Positions 11,851 through 23,734 of a DNA stretch of 64,000 bases are shown here, piece after piece. The number at the start of each line of letters is the position of its first letter. The stretch's first letter is position 1. Source of the stretch: Aedes albopictus (taxonomy: Eukaryota; Arthropoda; Insecta; Diptera; Culicidae); assembly GCF_035046485.1 (NCBI RefSeq), contig NC_085137.1, forward strand, positions 254,656,733 through 254,720,732. The letters are read 5' to 3'. The notes below the pieces were generated by a model. It was not told the DNA's origin and ran no database searches. It saw only the letters and a list, made by a program, of their open reading frames with translations. The translations under genes and the position numbers were made by a program.

Positions 11851-12234
11851 CCTTGTCCTGTGTCGAGAAGCATTGTTATACGTATGCAACACCGACATAG
11901 GTATTAAACTTCAGAATAACAAACTATTGTGACTCGTAACCATCACAAATAATCTATACGGACGTTTTCTACCTACAGATGTTGCTTAGGATGCATTAAA
12001 AAAAGCTGGAGAACTTAATTCTTCATTGCATTAATTTAATAACACAATGAATCTCCAGAATAAACTTCAAGATGTTTGATATCAATATTTCTGATGATTT
12101 ACAAAGCCTGTTTCTTAGCTTGTATAATGCTCTTCCACATTTATCAACTAAAAGCTTTTCTCTGAAAATAATTATTTTGCATTTTTGAATTTAGTGGCAG
12201 ATACAAAGATATTCTTTGCTAAAGGATGTCGAGG

Positions 12235-12345
12235 AATTTCCGAAAAGTTCTTGTACCGACCAGGAATCGAACCTGTCACCCTCATTATGATCTTGTTGAA
12301 TACCAATGCTTTTATTTAACGCTTTGACTAGACTCTGTCTGCCTT
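12235..12345 (-). mobile_element. tRNA-derived SINE fragment
   Basis: On the minus strand a B-box-like GGTTCGATTCCTGG sits at the end of a tRNA-like stretch containing GTATTCAACAAGATCATAATG. A related copy is at 43750-43870, which supports a repeat family and not a tRNA gene. Confidence 0.45.
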
Positions 12346-13979
12346 TTACGGCGGAGTGTATAATGAGGAACCCGGAGGAATTTTGTAAATCAATCCAAAA
12401 GATTTGATTACACGTTTTCTTGAATCTGACAGAATTTTAACTTCCTTCAATTTCATTATTCTTAATATAAAAACATCGTGGCTTTATTATTAAGAAGGTA
12501 AAAATCACATGCGCCTTTGCCTAAGTTGCTATATCTACGAGATATATAAACGATTTTGAACTAGAAATAAAGCTATTTTAGGCATTCTCACTGCTTTCAT
12601 AAAAAATAACAGCTTTTCGGTAATGTTCGCCCAAGTGGGTCGAAAACTGGCTCAGCAGGTATGAGAAGTACAGTATATAAAGATTCGCCCAGGGCGAATT
12701 ATGGATCAGCAACTTAATTCGAGTACCAGTTTTCGCCTTCTGATTTAAATGGAATTTCGCGAAGTAAATCACAATATTTCCACTTAAAAAAGCTTTTAAA
12801 TCATAATTTAATTGATATTCAACGTTATAAGCGAAAATATATCAAGAAACACTTTTAATACATACATTTATGCCTATTTTCATTTATGGAATTTCTAGTG
12901 ATTCAACATATGCTAAGGGCTTGGTTATGCATGGTTTGTTTAAACATACGATTTACAAACCAATTTAAGAATATAATGCTACAATTATAGATTTTTGATG
13001 AGTAATAATGTAAAACTATTGATTGTCATAAAAATTGATCTTTTAAAAACAGATTTAATGTGTTTAAAATAAAAAAGATCCAGTGGGTGGGCGAAAACTG
13101 GGGTGTGGGCGATTTCTGGGTGCGCTACCCTACCAACTTCTTCACTTTCTCTATTTTTAATTGCATTGAGACGTATCTATTGTATTCATTACTCCCATGT
13201 AAACATCAACAACATATACCACTGCTATTGACTGGTCACACGTAAGTTGCGGAACGGTAAGAAAATCTCTTCTCACTCGTGAGCGCAAATGGGATAGAGT
13301 TCTACGCCGTCAACACTAACATTATGTTGGAATCGAGGGGCGATTCACTGTACTGCGTTACTGCAGTGAAAATACACGAATGATAAAAATACACAAAAAT
13401 ACATCAATACACAACAAATGCAAAACTGCATCAAAAATACGTCACATTCGAAAAAATACACCAATTCAAAATAAAAGTGCAAAAATTCTCCAATACACGA
13501 AAAATGCGAAAAAAAACAACAGTACTAAAAAATACGCCATATTCCAAAAAATACGCCAATTCAAAATAAAAATGCAAATCTTTTCCAGTACACGAAAAAT
13601 ACGGTTTCAGCACGTTTCAGTGCAATTATGGTAATTATGTGCAAATATAATGGATCTTATTGTGCAATAAATACAGGAATTCAGAAAAAATGATATTGTG
13701 ACAGACACTGAGACTGACAATCTACCTGGAACTGGATAGAATTGAAACTTCCGTCCGGAACATCCCTGAGTACAATCCGTAAGCAGAAAGCATGGGGAGG
13801 TTTCGGTTTCGGTCGGAAATGTAATGTACAATGGTTCTAAAGTTTTAAGATAAACTTGTGGTGGATTAAATACAGCATTTAGTGGACCATATGTGAAGAA
13901 TGCTGACTACGATGCGGGGGGAAGAGTTCCTTATAACCTATAGCTTCCCACATTATATAAAAGAGGAATCACTCCGGAG

Positions 13980-14690
13980 AATGGTGCAAGCAAGAAGAAT
14001 GTCTGTGGAGATTCGTCCAAGGAACTTCTTGGGAAATTCCCCCCGAGATTCCCCCTAGTCAATACCAACGAAGATTATTTCTTGTGAATATTCCCAGCGA
14101 AATTTCTTCTCAGATTTCTCCAAGAGGAATTCCTTCAGATTCCTTAAAGAGGGTTTCCTTCAAAGATTCCTTTCAGAGAAATTTCTTCGAAGGTTCTTTT
14201 TATAAAACTTTTTTCAGAGGTTCCTACAAAGCACTTTTCTACTAAATAAATTTCTTTTGAAGTTCTGTCAGGTTAGCCCACCATGATTTAGTATTTCCCA
14301 TATACGATTGATGCTCAGGAATGCCTTCCTCAGTTTCTCCATAAATTCCCTCTACGATTCCTCCAGGAACTTCTTCTTGGAGTTTCCTCTAGGAGTTCCA
14401 TTCGGGAATTTATCCATGAGTTGTTACAAAGATGCCTTGTGGGATTGATACAAAAGTTCCCTCTGATGATCATTGTGGGAAAGTTAGGAGGAATTTGTGG
14501 ATAAACCCCAGAAGGCATTCCAGGGGATGTCCCAGAAGGATCTCAAGAGTAAAATTCTAGAGGAATCCCAGCAAGAACAGGAGAATAAAGCCTATTTTTG
14601 GAAGAATTCCTGGAGACATCAGGAAGAGCTGGGGGAGGAAAGTCAAGAGAAACTCCTGGAGGAATCCCCGCAAAAGTGCGAACTCTGCTT
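13980..14690. repeat. Imperfect GGAATTCC/GAGGAATCCC repeat array
   Basis: Many variants of a ~20-30-bp unit built on GGAATTCCTNNAGGAATCCC follow one another in both orientations. A shorter stretch of the same kind continues on the far side of the METTL14 fragment (15250-15320). Any ORFs across it are by-products of the repeat. Confidence 0.6.
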
Positions 14691-15260
14691 CTTCGGAAAT
14701 GATCATAAGATGGATGTCCACGTTGCGTTGGCATGAATAAAGTTGCCATCCGTGGAGCGCCGAACTGTCCCCATCAGGCAATGTTGCTTCGTACGTTGGA
14801 AAACAGCCTTTGGTTCGAAGATTTTCGAATGCCGCGTGGAATCGATGTTCGTTCGAATCCAGCAGATGTCCTCGCACCGTCGAAAGCCCCATTTACGAGG
14901 ACAGTTCCGGCCCATGTCCAGACCCTCGGAACTACCGCACCACAGAACTACGATGGGCTGCCACCTCTCTAATTTCCAAGGCAAGAATTTCATCCCAGGA
15001 CTAGAAATTTTGTGAAGCTCCGGCCGCAACAGCTGCTCCTCCGCGGTCGTACTCCTCCAGCGGGGGCTCAATCAGAATCACGTCAAACTTCGTTCCGAGC
15101 GTCTTCAGATCGAAACTCTTAAGAACGGCTCTCAAGTACATTGGAGTTGCCGTTTCCGATATCAGCTATCTTTCAAGCGAATCAGTTCATGCCACTTCGG
15201 GTACTCCTCCAACCGGTCGGCCAATCCGACGTCCCGGATAAAATTCTGCGGCCATCCATG
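14690..15260 (-). pseudogene. METTL14: Fragment of METTL14 (N6-adenosine methyltransferase subunit), broken
   Basis: Translated on the minus strand in shifting frames, this gives pieces in METTL14 order. They are [20 protein letters not shown] (near 15240-15190), [13 protein letters not shown] (near 15090-15050, holding the EPPL motif), [44 protein letters not shown] and [14 protein letters not shown] (near 14730). Several frame changes and a stop break it. METTL14 is the RNA-binding partner of METTL3 in the nuclear m6A writer. This copy has no start or end, appears intronless across the segment, and lies inside a hAT-like element, so it is a captured gene fragment and not a working gene. Confidence 0.85.
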
Positions 15261-16036
15261 AGGAATCCAAGGAAGAACTTCTGTGGGAAGTCCTCGAAAA
15301 TACCAGAAAAAGTCCGGAAAGAAACATAAAATAAACTTTCCTGCTTTCTCAAAAAAAAAAACAACTTCTCAGTATAATTCCCAGCAGTGACGTAACCCTG
15401 GAGGTTTTTACATGCTCTATTCGGGTACAGGATCAGGAACGATTGTCGGTTTTGTTAAAGAAATGACGAAAATATTGTAATAATTCGTCGTTTTGACTTA
15501 GAGCAGCAATCGAAATCTTGAAAATCCAATTTATTTTCGGTTTGTTTACAAACTTTCAAGTCCTAAATGCTAAGTGTGAAAAATCGATTAAAATACACGT
15601 TTATTCGCAAAATGCACAATAATTGCATAAATACATTTTAATTGTAATTTATTCACAAAAGTGCAAAATAATACACTAATGCAAAAAATACATGTTATTA
15701 CACCAAAAATACTCCAATTCGATTTTCAATACACAGGGCTGCATCGAAAATACATGAGTGAATCGTCCCTCGGTTGGAATAACGTCAAATACAGTCCCGA
15801 TTCGTTCGTTGGTGGCTCGATGGATGGGCTGTCTCGATAGTTGAATGTTCACTGGTTGGGGCAAAACCCAACTAAAAAGCACTGTCAATGTCGAAATAAA
15901 CGTCAAATCGAGTTTGACGTCTGACCGCCGTTGCATCGGAGCTCCTGTATACAGAACGTTTGTGAAAGTGTGCGAGTGTTTCGTGACGTATTTCTCGTCA
16001 CTCGCGTGTGTCTAGAGCATTTTGATCAGATGTCAG

Positions 16037-16095
16037 ATTGATTGATTGATTTGTCTTTATTAGAGAGACTTTCAGCCCTTGGCTGGTTCGTCTCT
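16037..16095 (-). mobile_element. 59-bp 3'-end-only LINE insertion
   Basis: Reverse-complemented, it matches the 3' end of the I-like LINE at 50110-52708 (GAACCAGCC, then AGGGCTGAAA, then TAATAAAGA) and ends in a (TCAA)n-like tail. A 12-bp target duplication ATCAGATGTCAG (16025-16036, 16096-16107) shows that it was inserted by target-primed reverse transcription and truncated after copying only ~60 bases. Confidence 0.8.
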
Positions 16096-16305
16096 ATCAG
16101 ATGTCAGACGCCCCAACGAACGAACACGATTCGCTAATCGGGGCGCAATCGTGACCCAACCAGCGAATCCAGGCTGTAAACTTCTATACAACCAAAACTT
16201 GCGCTGTCGTACCTAATATATAACATGTGTGTTGCTTGGGACCTCTCAAACGTCAAATTTCGTGTGAGAATAAGCAGGCCAGTATAAATTCGTGCAGTAA
16301 ACCAT

Positions 16306-17500
16306 ACACTCTTGCGCTAGGGGCAAATCACTGTGCAAACGAGAGCAACTCTTAGAGATTCTGAGTTATCTTTTTATCGATGATCAACGAAATTTGTTGA
16401 AAATCATCCCTAAAACCAATCCTAAAACTGAAATTTTCATTCAGCATACGCAACACTTTGCAGTTTTACATTGGTGTCAGATCACACTTTGGCATAAATG
16501 GGAGAAATTCTGTGGAACTGTGAGGAATTCTGAACAACACTTCGAACACAGATTTGCTCTCGTTAGATCTGTCTTGCCCCTAGCTCTTTGTGCTGATCTC
16601 ACGTGGCTACCACAGCGCTAATATTTGCTTTGATTTACGAATAGTCCATTTTACGAGCAGTTTTTATGAATGAAATTTTGACAGGAGGTCCCGCATAGAA
16701 AAATACTATTCTAGGCAAGATTCTAGGTATCGTGCATATCATACGATGTTTATTGGTTGAATGATAACTATATAACTAATCATCGTGCTATGATAAAATT
16801 ATTAGGGTTGAAAAAAAAAATACAATTATTCACGACTTTTCATGAATCATAAAACATATGATAATGATGCATTGAATAATACATGAATAATTTTGAAAAA
16901 TAATATTCCGAATAAAATTAAGAACAAAACTATGTTTTCGGCTGTTTTGTTTCCAACTTGGTTTTCACTGTATTCAGGAATTAGTAGTAGAAATAGAACG
17001 TCATCACCTTGGCTCGCTTTGCTACCTTATTTAAACGCCGTAATCCAGCACTTTTTCAAAAAAAAACACGCATACTAAATGCTAGAACGCGTTTGATACT
17101 AGGTACCTCACGCTGCCGTTACCATCGGAAAGCACATGCAAACTTACCTTCTTTAACCCATAGGAGCCGGATTGTTTTGCTACTGCTGTCGCAACATCGC
17201 TGGCTGAATTTACCATGCATCCATGGAAATTGTATATCCGGATTTCTCCTTTTAGTTAAAATATCCGTCTGATCAGTCACTTCGCACATCACTGGGTTCG
17301 AGACAATCGCGAGCACTTGGCTTTGGCCTAGTACACAGCACACCCGCGGAACCACGTAGGAACATCGACAACCACCGTTCAAATCCCAAACACACAAAAA
17401 ACAAGCTGTGAAAGTAAACAATTACTCACTGAATGGTAGACAAATTTGACAGAATCCCGCCGAGAGACCGCAGGGGTGTACACATTTTTTGAGGTCGATA
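16306..17500. other. Gene-free stretch
   Basis: No convincing exon. A minus-strand ORF at 17119-17421 (100 codons, Cys-rich) starts at an ATG but matches nothing I recognise and lies in repeat-rich DNA, so it is not called. AT-rich sequence at 16690-16900 may belong to a larger decayed transposon reaching about 18330. Confidence 0.3.
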
Positions 17501-17507
17501 AAGCAGA

Positions 17508-17790
17508 TTTCATGAAATATTTCTAGAGCTCGATTTGAATAGGTCGTATGTGCTTTCGTCGATATAAAAATCGATCAGTTTATTTTAGTTACTGTAGCAA
17601 TATCAATTATTTTTCGAGGACTTTTAGTGATTGAATGGAAAGCCTGTTTTGTAAGGAATCGGCTGTATGTATAAGTTTTGTTTAATTTCAACAGCTTTCA
17701 CTTCAATAAGCGAATCCAACTGATCGAATTTTATATCGACAAAAGCACATACGACCTATTCTAATCGAGCTCCAGATTTCCTCTTTATGT
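17508..17790. mobile_element. Palindromic MITE with long TIRs
   Basis: GAGCTCGATTTGAATAGGTC and the following GTATGTGCTTTCGTCGATAT at 17526-17565 reappear inverted at 17731-17772 with one or two changes. The match continues imperfectly outward. It has no coding potential. Confidence 0.7.
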
Positions 17791-17845
17791 TTATGATTCA
17801 CTGTATCGTCAATTTTATCATAAACTGATTATTTCATGTATGATT

Positions 17846-18106
17846 CACAGACAAACAGACGTAACACCTTGGACGATTTTCATGGAAATCCATCGCCCAG
17901 TTCACACTACCATCACCTGGTGGGAAAGTTGCACGAATCACTGTTGTGCAATATCGTGAACAGAAGGCGCTAGTGTGAAACGTCAAACGCATAGAAAAAC
18001 GATGCGCGCGCCTCTGGTTGTGAAAGCCACAACTATGAAAATTTTAAATGATCGTTGAAAGCGTGGTCGATGGAAATTTTGCAAGTGTTACGTCTGTTTG
18101 TCTGTG
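17846..18106. mobile_element. MITE with CACAGACAAACAGACGTAAC ends, copy 1
   Basis: Terminal inverted repeats of 21-22 bp end the element. The flanks share TATGATT (7 bp), or GTATGATT (8 bp) if the last G belongs to the target. The same ends bound a second copy at 28303-28555 with a different duplicated target. The interiors differ, so the two are diverged family members. An 8-bp target fits a hAT-type transposase. Confidence 0.8.
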
Positions 18107-20983
18107 TATGATTTATCGAAATTTTTGTTCGAGAAAAAGAGCATTTTTGAATGGTAACGATACTTAACAACTCATTCGGTCTATCATTGAAACTTCGAAT
18201 ATGATTACTGCAATCATTGATATGACTCTTGGTATCATCGATTTATAATCCAGTTTATGATAGCATGAATTGTTTGAAAATGATATCCTGTATAATAGTC
18301 ATATAATACTATTCTTTTTCGGGGTAGCGTTTAAACCCGTGAAAATCAATATCATCATCAACAGACCCCGAGCCAGATGACATCGAAGGATGAATTGTGA
18401 AATTTAGGAAACGCACAAAACGAGCAGACAAATTTATAGAAAAAATATTGTAAATGAACTGTTGAGTTGTAACTGTTACCGCAGAGAGACGTTCAAGTTT
18501 GACTCAGCAGCTTGTGTAAAAACATGGCCGCTACAAATTGCCAAGTGGCAATCAGCGAACAGATGGCGTTAGCGACGTTCATATGCAATCGCTGCCTCAC
18601 ATGTGCGTTGCGAGCAACAACTGTCACCACGTTTGTCTTCCAACCGGATGGCGGGAAAAGACCGCACGTGTTGCACGCTAATAATGTTTCCACATAATTT
18701 GTACAGAGTAAATGACTTTTATTTAATGTCTAAAATCTTTTGCACAAATTAGCGCAGGACTCTTGTAAACTATTTTACACATTATGACTTTTATTTTACA
18801 TAGATTTTCTTGAATAAAACTGCATTTGGATGAACTTCACTCGCATTGGAAAATCTTTGTGAATGTGACGCAAATGTCAGAATGATTTTGACAGTGTTTG
18901 TTTTGATTTTATTTCTCGGTGGGTGGTGAATTGGGTGGTAAGTAAGCGGCTGGAAGCACGTGGTTTCTCAAACTGTCAACTGCACTGTGGCAATCGGTTG
19001 TCTAGGTGTCGCTAGTGAAATTGTACATAGAAAATTTGAATAAATTTGTTCGAGCTAGAACGTCTCCCTGATAAAAATATACAATAAAATCGCCATAAAC
19101 TTTCATTGAATAATAATAAAGTTGATTGTTCAACAACAAATCATATTGTGTACTTATTTTCCTGCAGAAAATTATGTATTGGAACTACAATATGTGCACA
19201 ATAAAATGAATGGCACTAGATATTTCAATAATAAAAACACCATAAATTGAATGGTAGTTGACTTGAATTTGCTCCAGAAAATTTGGATTTTTTTATGGTA
19301 AAGATACATAACAACCCCCATTTTCTATTGTAAAAGTGACATTTACAATACATGCTATGGTGGAAAACCATAGGGTCTGTTGTTACTCTATCGTTTTAAA
19401 CAATTGAAATCATGGTAACTACCATTTATTTCAGCGTGTTGTAACACTACATTCTGTTGTATCTCTATGATCGTTTTTATCAGGGCTGTCTGCGCTGTTA
19501 CTATATATTTGAAATACAATTGACACGAAGCACCATTGAGGTGTAAAGTGTCGTAAATAAACCAAAAAAAAACAACATTGTTGTCACTTCGTAAAATGGC
19601 TCATTATGAAACTACCACTCCAGTGACAGACACTTATACTTATGACACACATGTGATACAAGAATCACTGTACAATTGCGCTTGAAATGAGTGCCATACT
19701 GAAAATTCTCTCAGTTCAAGCCAGTCTTGTTGAAATTTTCTTGACACTGCGTACCGTTGTACAGGAATCACACTCGTATCACATGTCTGTCCGGGGTATT
19801 AGGGTCTGTTCCAATTGGAAAATTAAAATTTATTTTTAGCTAAACTTGAAAGTTCAATTGACCAATCCAAATTCCTGTGTGGTAGTGGCTTGTGTTCAGA
19901 TTTCCCGTGTTAAACTATCTGTAAGAACTTTGTAAACATCTTTTGTTCTCACGTATATGAATAGGCTTGCATTAGGTTTCGTGAGACATTTTTTGGACAA
20001 CTCAATAATTATTGACGATCTTGCGCCATATACGACAATAGAGTTAATAAACTATAGAGGACGAATGTCGCTACTGTTTCCTTTGTTCTCGTTCGGAAAC
20101 ATGTCGGGAATCTATCTGTCAAACTGCATACTTTTTCGCTTTGACACTTAGCTCGCACTTAGCCCGGCCTATCTCCGCCAGCAAGAGATGTTTCGACAGC
20201 GACGCCAGCGACATTCGTCCTCTATAGTTTATTACCTCTATTAATACGACGCACAGGCAAACAAAATTGTCCCACCACAAAATATGCACACCGGTTTCAG
20301 CATACATTGGTTGATGTCGCCGCTACAGTTTTCCAGTAACAGAGCGTTATTTTGGGGTGGTGTTTCGACTAATCGGTTTGTTTATGCACTGTTTTCTTTG
20401 TTGTTGGATGTGTGAACATTGTACTGTCAAAGATTGAACATTAGCACGATCGTCGCGAAATCCTTGCAAAGCTCAATATATCCTTAGTTTGTGGCGAACT
20501 GTTAAATTCACCAGGGTGCGATGACGTCACGTTTTCAATTCCCGCATCTTGTACCAATGTTTAGGGAACTCGAATGCATTGTCAATGGGGGAACCCAATT
20601 AATGTTGGCTGCAACCAATCCTATTGAGTGGGAATACGGATGTCATATACGTGGTTAAATTTGAGTAAAAATTAATATTAATTCGCCACATGGAACATAC
20701 CCTTAAAACATCGTCATCGTTCATCACCGCGGTGTAATATCATTTCGACCAGTGCTACATCACCTCCTCACTGACGCACACTAACGCGTGTGTTCTCCTT
20801 GCACGCACACCATTTAAAGATTAAACGTCAAAACATGTTATCTGTCAGGTCACTCTTGCTCGGCACTGCATGTGTTTCTCGTGTTTTTGCACCACTCGTT
20901 TGTTTCACGACTTCTTCGCGAACGGTTTTGTCGGGAGTTTTCGCTAATTTGGAACCGCATTCCTCGGGGAACACCTCGGGAAA
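18107..20983. other. Gene-free stretch with several MITEs
   Basis: No supportable exon. Contents seen: an AT-rich element with imperfect CCCTGATAAAAAT inverted ends at about 19067-19490, an imperfect inverted-repeat element at 19638-19790 (GACACACATGTGATAC), and the MITE at 20036-20243. The last ~200 bases hold the SDA1 promoter and 5' UTR. Confidence 0.4.
20036..20243. mobile_element. MITE with TAATAAACTATAGAGGACGA ends
   Basis: The sequence TAATAAACTATAGAGGACGA plus ATGTCGCT at 20045-20072 is repeated inverted at 20207-20234. Imperfect pairing (AATAGAG) continues for another ten bases on each side. No ORF. Confidence 0.7.
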
Positions 20984-23468
20984 ATGGTTCGCCACAACAA
21001 CCAGCTGCCGGACAACCTCCCGCAGCTGCAGAATCTGATCAAACGGGATGCGGAATCGTACCGGGAGGAATTCCTGCAGCAGTACCAGCACTTCCTGAGC
21101 GTGCTGGAAATCTTCAGGTTAGAACCGGACAAGGAGAATAAGAGCTTGTGCGAGTCGATTATGTTCTTGGCCCAGGTGAGAATGTGTTATTATAGTGATT
21201 TAAAACTGATTTTGACCGTATCTGTTACAATTCTAGGTGGCACAATGTTACGTAGAAGACTTAAAGACGTTCCCTCAAACGATCGTGGATCTACTGAAGA
21301 CTCATTCGACTACGTTGGATCCGGAAATGCGGAACACATTCTGCCGGGCGCTTATTTTGCTTCGCAATAAGAATCTGATATCACCTTTGGACTTGCTGGA
21401 GCTATTTTTCCAATTGCTACGCTGCCCGGACAAAGCTCTCCGGAAGTTCCTGGAAAATCACATTATTACCGACATCAAGAACATGAACGCCAAGCAGAAG
21501 GATATGAAGCTGAATTCTACTTTGCAAAACTTCATGTACACAATGCTGAAGGATGCCAACCCGAAGGCGGCCAAAATGTCCATCGATATCATGATCGAGC
21601 TGTACAAGAAGCGTATCTGGAATGATGCTAAAACCGTAAATGTCATTGCGACGGTCGGATGCTTCTCAAAGGTCACCAAAGTGATGGTGGCCTCGCTCAA
21701 GTTCTTCCTGGGAACCGATGAAGAGGAGGAAAAATCCGACGACGACAGCGACAAAGAGGTGGACCTGAAAGGAGTCATGATGGCCACCCGGGTCAACAAG
21801 AAGACCAAGAAACGCAAGAAGCAACTGGAAGCGGCGAAGAAGCTGTACAATCAGGCCCAAAAGAAGAAAACCAAGGCGGTGTCGTTTAACTTTTCCGCCG
21901 TGCACTTGATTCACAATCCGCAGGGAATGGCCGAGAGCCTGTTCAAGCAGTTGCAGGATGGAAACGAGCGGTTCGAGGTGAAGCTGATGCATCTGGATGT
22001 GATTTCGAGGCTTATTGGCATCCACGAGCTGTTCCTGTTCAGTTTTTATCCGTATATTACGAGGTGAGTTGGCTGGCTCGCAGGGGCGGACACCATTATC
22101 CATCCTGTCCAGTATCGAGTACTAGACAAAATTTAAAATTTCAATCCTTACCCCTCAAATGAAAATTCGATATCTCACAACCTGTACCTGTTTTATTGAT
22201 TATTCATCCTATTTTCATCTCACAGGTTCGTCCAGCCTCACCAGCGGCAAGTCACGCGTATCCTCCAGTTTGCAGCCCAGGCTTCGCACGAGCTGGTACC
22301 ACCGGAGTTGATCGAACCCGTGATCAAGACCTTGGTGAACAATTTCGTCACCGAGCGTAACTCTAGTGACGTGATGGCCATCGGCTTGAATGCCTGCCGT
22401 GAGATCTGCGTTCGGTGCCCTCTGGCGATGAACGAAGACCTGCTGAGGGATTTGACCATGTACAAAAATTACAAGGAAAAATCCGTCATGATGGCGGCCA
22501 AATCTCTGATATTGCTGTATCGCGAACAGATGCCGACGCTGCTGGCCAAAAAGGATCGCGGTCGTCCGACTGAGGCGAGCGTTGAGATAAAGCCCAAGAA
22601 ATACGGCGAAGTGCAAGCCGTGGATCACATTCCGGGTACGGAGGCCTTGCTGAATGCTGCACCGGCGCTTGATGTGGACGGGGAAGAGGATGACGACGCT
22701 TCTGATTCGGATGGAAACTGGGTGGACGTTGATAGCGACGATGAAGTTATTGAGGAGAAGAAGAAGGGCATCACGATGATTAAGAAATCAAAGCCTGAGG
22801 AAGAAGACGAAGAAGCAGAAGAAGCATCCGACGAAGAGGATGAAGACGATGATGGTGAATGGGAAACAGATTCCGAAGCCTGCAGTGAAGACATCGAAGA
22901 AGAGGCAGAACCAGAGGAAGAACAACAGAAAGAAAAGCCGAAATCGTCACTCAAACAAGAAGCTAACGCTAACAAGAAGCAACCTAAAAATCGAAGTAAA
23001 TCAACATCGAACTCTGCAGAACAGGAAGCTTCGGTTGGAACGACCTTATCCTCCAAGGAAGCCATTCAGGAGCTGGCTCTGACCAAAATCTTCACCGATG
23101 CGGACTTCCAGCGGATCGAGCAGGAGCAGATCAAGAAGAAGATGACCCACAACACGCGAAAACGACAGCTGGAAAAGGAGAAGAGCGAATTCGTCAAACT
23201 GGACGATATCGAGCTGATTTACAAGAAGCGCAAAACGGACCGGGAAGCGCGTATCGAGAGCATGAAGAAGGGCCGCGAAGGGCGAGAGAAGTTCGGTTAC
23301 AAGGACAACCGACACGATCCGTTCTGCTCGAAGACGAACACCGAGAAGCGGAAGAACAAGAACTTCAACATGATCCGGCACAAGGCGCGCGGCAAGGTGA
23401 AGAAATCGTTCCGCGAGAAACAGCTCGCGTTGAGGAAGCATCTGACTCACATGAAGAAAATGAAGTAA
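20984..23468 (+). CDS. SDAD1: SDA1 homolog, 60S ribosomal subunit assembly/export factor, 753 aa
   Basis: Exons 20984-21175, 21237-22063 and 22226-23468, all GT/AG and frame-continuous (phases 0 and 2). The N-terminal half is helical and HEAT-like ([39 protein letters not shown]), as in SDA1 proteins. The segment [20 protein letters not shown] is also typical. Then comes a long Asp/Glu-rich stretch (~residues 500-630) and a Lys/Arg-rich end ([20 protein letters not shown]) that closes the family's conserved SDA1 domain. The protein is nucleolar/nuclear and is needed for late 60S pre-ribosome maturation and export in yeast and human. The length is close to other family members. AATAAA at 23512-23517 is a likely poly(A) signal 44 bases past the stop. 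Confidence 0.95.
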
Positions 23469-23734
23469 ATCGGTACATCTATAAATGTGTATAATGAACA
23501 ATACAAAATGTAATAAATGCCTTACTTGTTATTTTTCGTCCGAAAATTTCTTTTGGTTCAAGCTGTAACAAGTCTGTTTAGGGTCCTATAAACGCATGAA
23601 GATGATTATGCATTGATTATACCTAGCCCTTTTCAACGATGTAGGTTGAACTTGCTCGAAATTGGTGCATCCTGCTCTTACCCGGTTGTTGACAAAACCT
23701 ACGTATGTAGTTTAACGTTAAACAATGGGGCACG

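Larger units (their letters stand above)
10417..13130. mobile_element. 2.7-kb TA-flanked element with perfect 25-bp TIRs
   Basis: The ends are inverted copies of GGGTAGCGCACCCAGAAATC plus five more bases, and the target TA is duplicated (10415-10416, 13131-13132). Comparison with the intact LTR at 6452-7079 proves the boundaries to the base. Motifs of the form CAGTTTTCGCCC recur near both ends (about 10640-10680, 12630-12730 and 13085-13100) in both orientations, which suggests transposase-binding sites. No transposase ORF is visible, so it is non-autonomous. TA targeting fits Tc1/mariner-like enzymes, but the GGGTA terminus is not typical of them. Confidence 0.85.
6452..13315 (-). mobile_element. 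BEL/Pao LTR retrotransposon A, pol-deleted
   Basis: Flanked by a perfect 5-bp duplication CTAAC (6447-6451 and 13316-13320). The LTRs are 6452-7079 (628 bp) and 9972-13315, which is also 628 bp once the 2714-bp TA-flanked insertion and its extra TA are removed. Both begin TGTTCGGAATCGG and end GCCGTCAACA. I saw about four differences, so the insertion is recent. The internal part holds one long minus-strand ORF for Gag and protease. Reverse transcriptase, RNase H and integrase are missing, so it could move only with enzymes supplied by another copy. Confidence 0.9.
9972..13315 (-). repeat. 5' LTR of BEL element A, split by a DNA transposon
   Basis: Matches 6452-7079 base for base except for about four substitutions and the insertion at 10417-13130. 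Promoter function for the minus-strand Gag ORF would come from this copy, and the insertion should disrupt it. Confidence 0.9.
13334..15772. mobile_element. hAT-like non-autonomous element carrying a METTL14 fragment
   Basis: An 8-bp duplication GTTGGAAT (13326-13333, 15773-15780) flanks ends of the form CGAGGGGCGATTCACT and, inverted, CGAGGGACGATTCACT, a 16-bp TIR with one mismatch. Subterminal zones (13380-13610 and 15590-15760) are rich in AATACAC and TGCAAAA motifs, with one ~55-bp unit present twice at 13454-13508 and 13546-13601. The 8-bp duplication points to hAT. There is no transposase, and the interior holds an imperfect repeat array and a piece of a host gene. Confidence 0.75.
6372..16244. 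mobile_element. Element with ~60-bp terminal inverted repeats, host of the BEL and hAT-like insertions
   Basis: 6372-6431 (CCCAAGCAACACACATG, then GACAGCGCAAGTTTTGG and GTATAGAAGTT) is repeated inverted at 16184-16244 with only a few differences. After removing the BEL element and the hAT-like element, its own sequence is only about 560 bp, with no coding potential. It is a non-autonomous DNA transposon. The superfamily is unclear because the target duplication cannot be read in the damaged flanks. Confidence 0.65.
6353..16305. mobile_element. Short MITE split by a nested 9.9-kb insertion stack
   Basis: The left end ATGGTCCACTGCACGAA (6353) and the right end (inverted TTCGTGCAGTAAACCAT, ending 16305) are the two termini of the palindromic MITE whose complete copies lie at 45197-45332 and 45572-45707. 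Here only the outer 17 bases remain on the left and about 60 on the right. All the sequence between is younger insertions, so this MITE is the oldest layer of the stack. Confidence 0.7.

Noticed and set aside
13380..13634. Lys/Asn/Ile-rich ORF
   Set aside because: Translation of the AATACAC subterminal repeats of the hAT-like element.
14497..14736. Glu/Gln-rich plus-strand ORF
   Set aside because: Product of the GGAATTCC/GAGGAATCCC repeat array.
16690..18330. Large DNA transposon with AAAAATACTATTCT-like inverted ends
   Set aside because: The two ends match only loosely and no target duplication could be read, so I did not call it.
22625..23065. Ser-rich minus-strand ORF of 146 codons
   Set aside because: The exact complement of the acidic region of SDA1.
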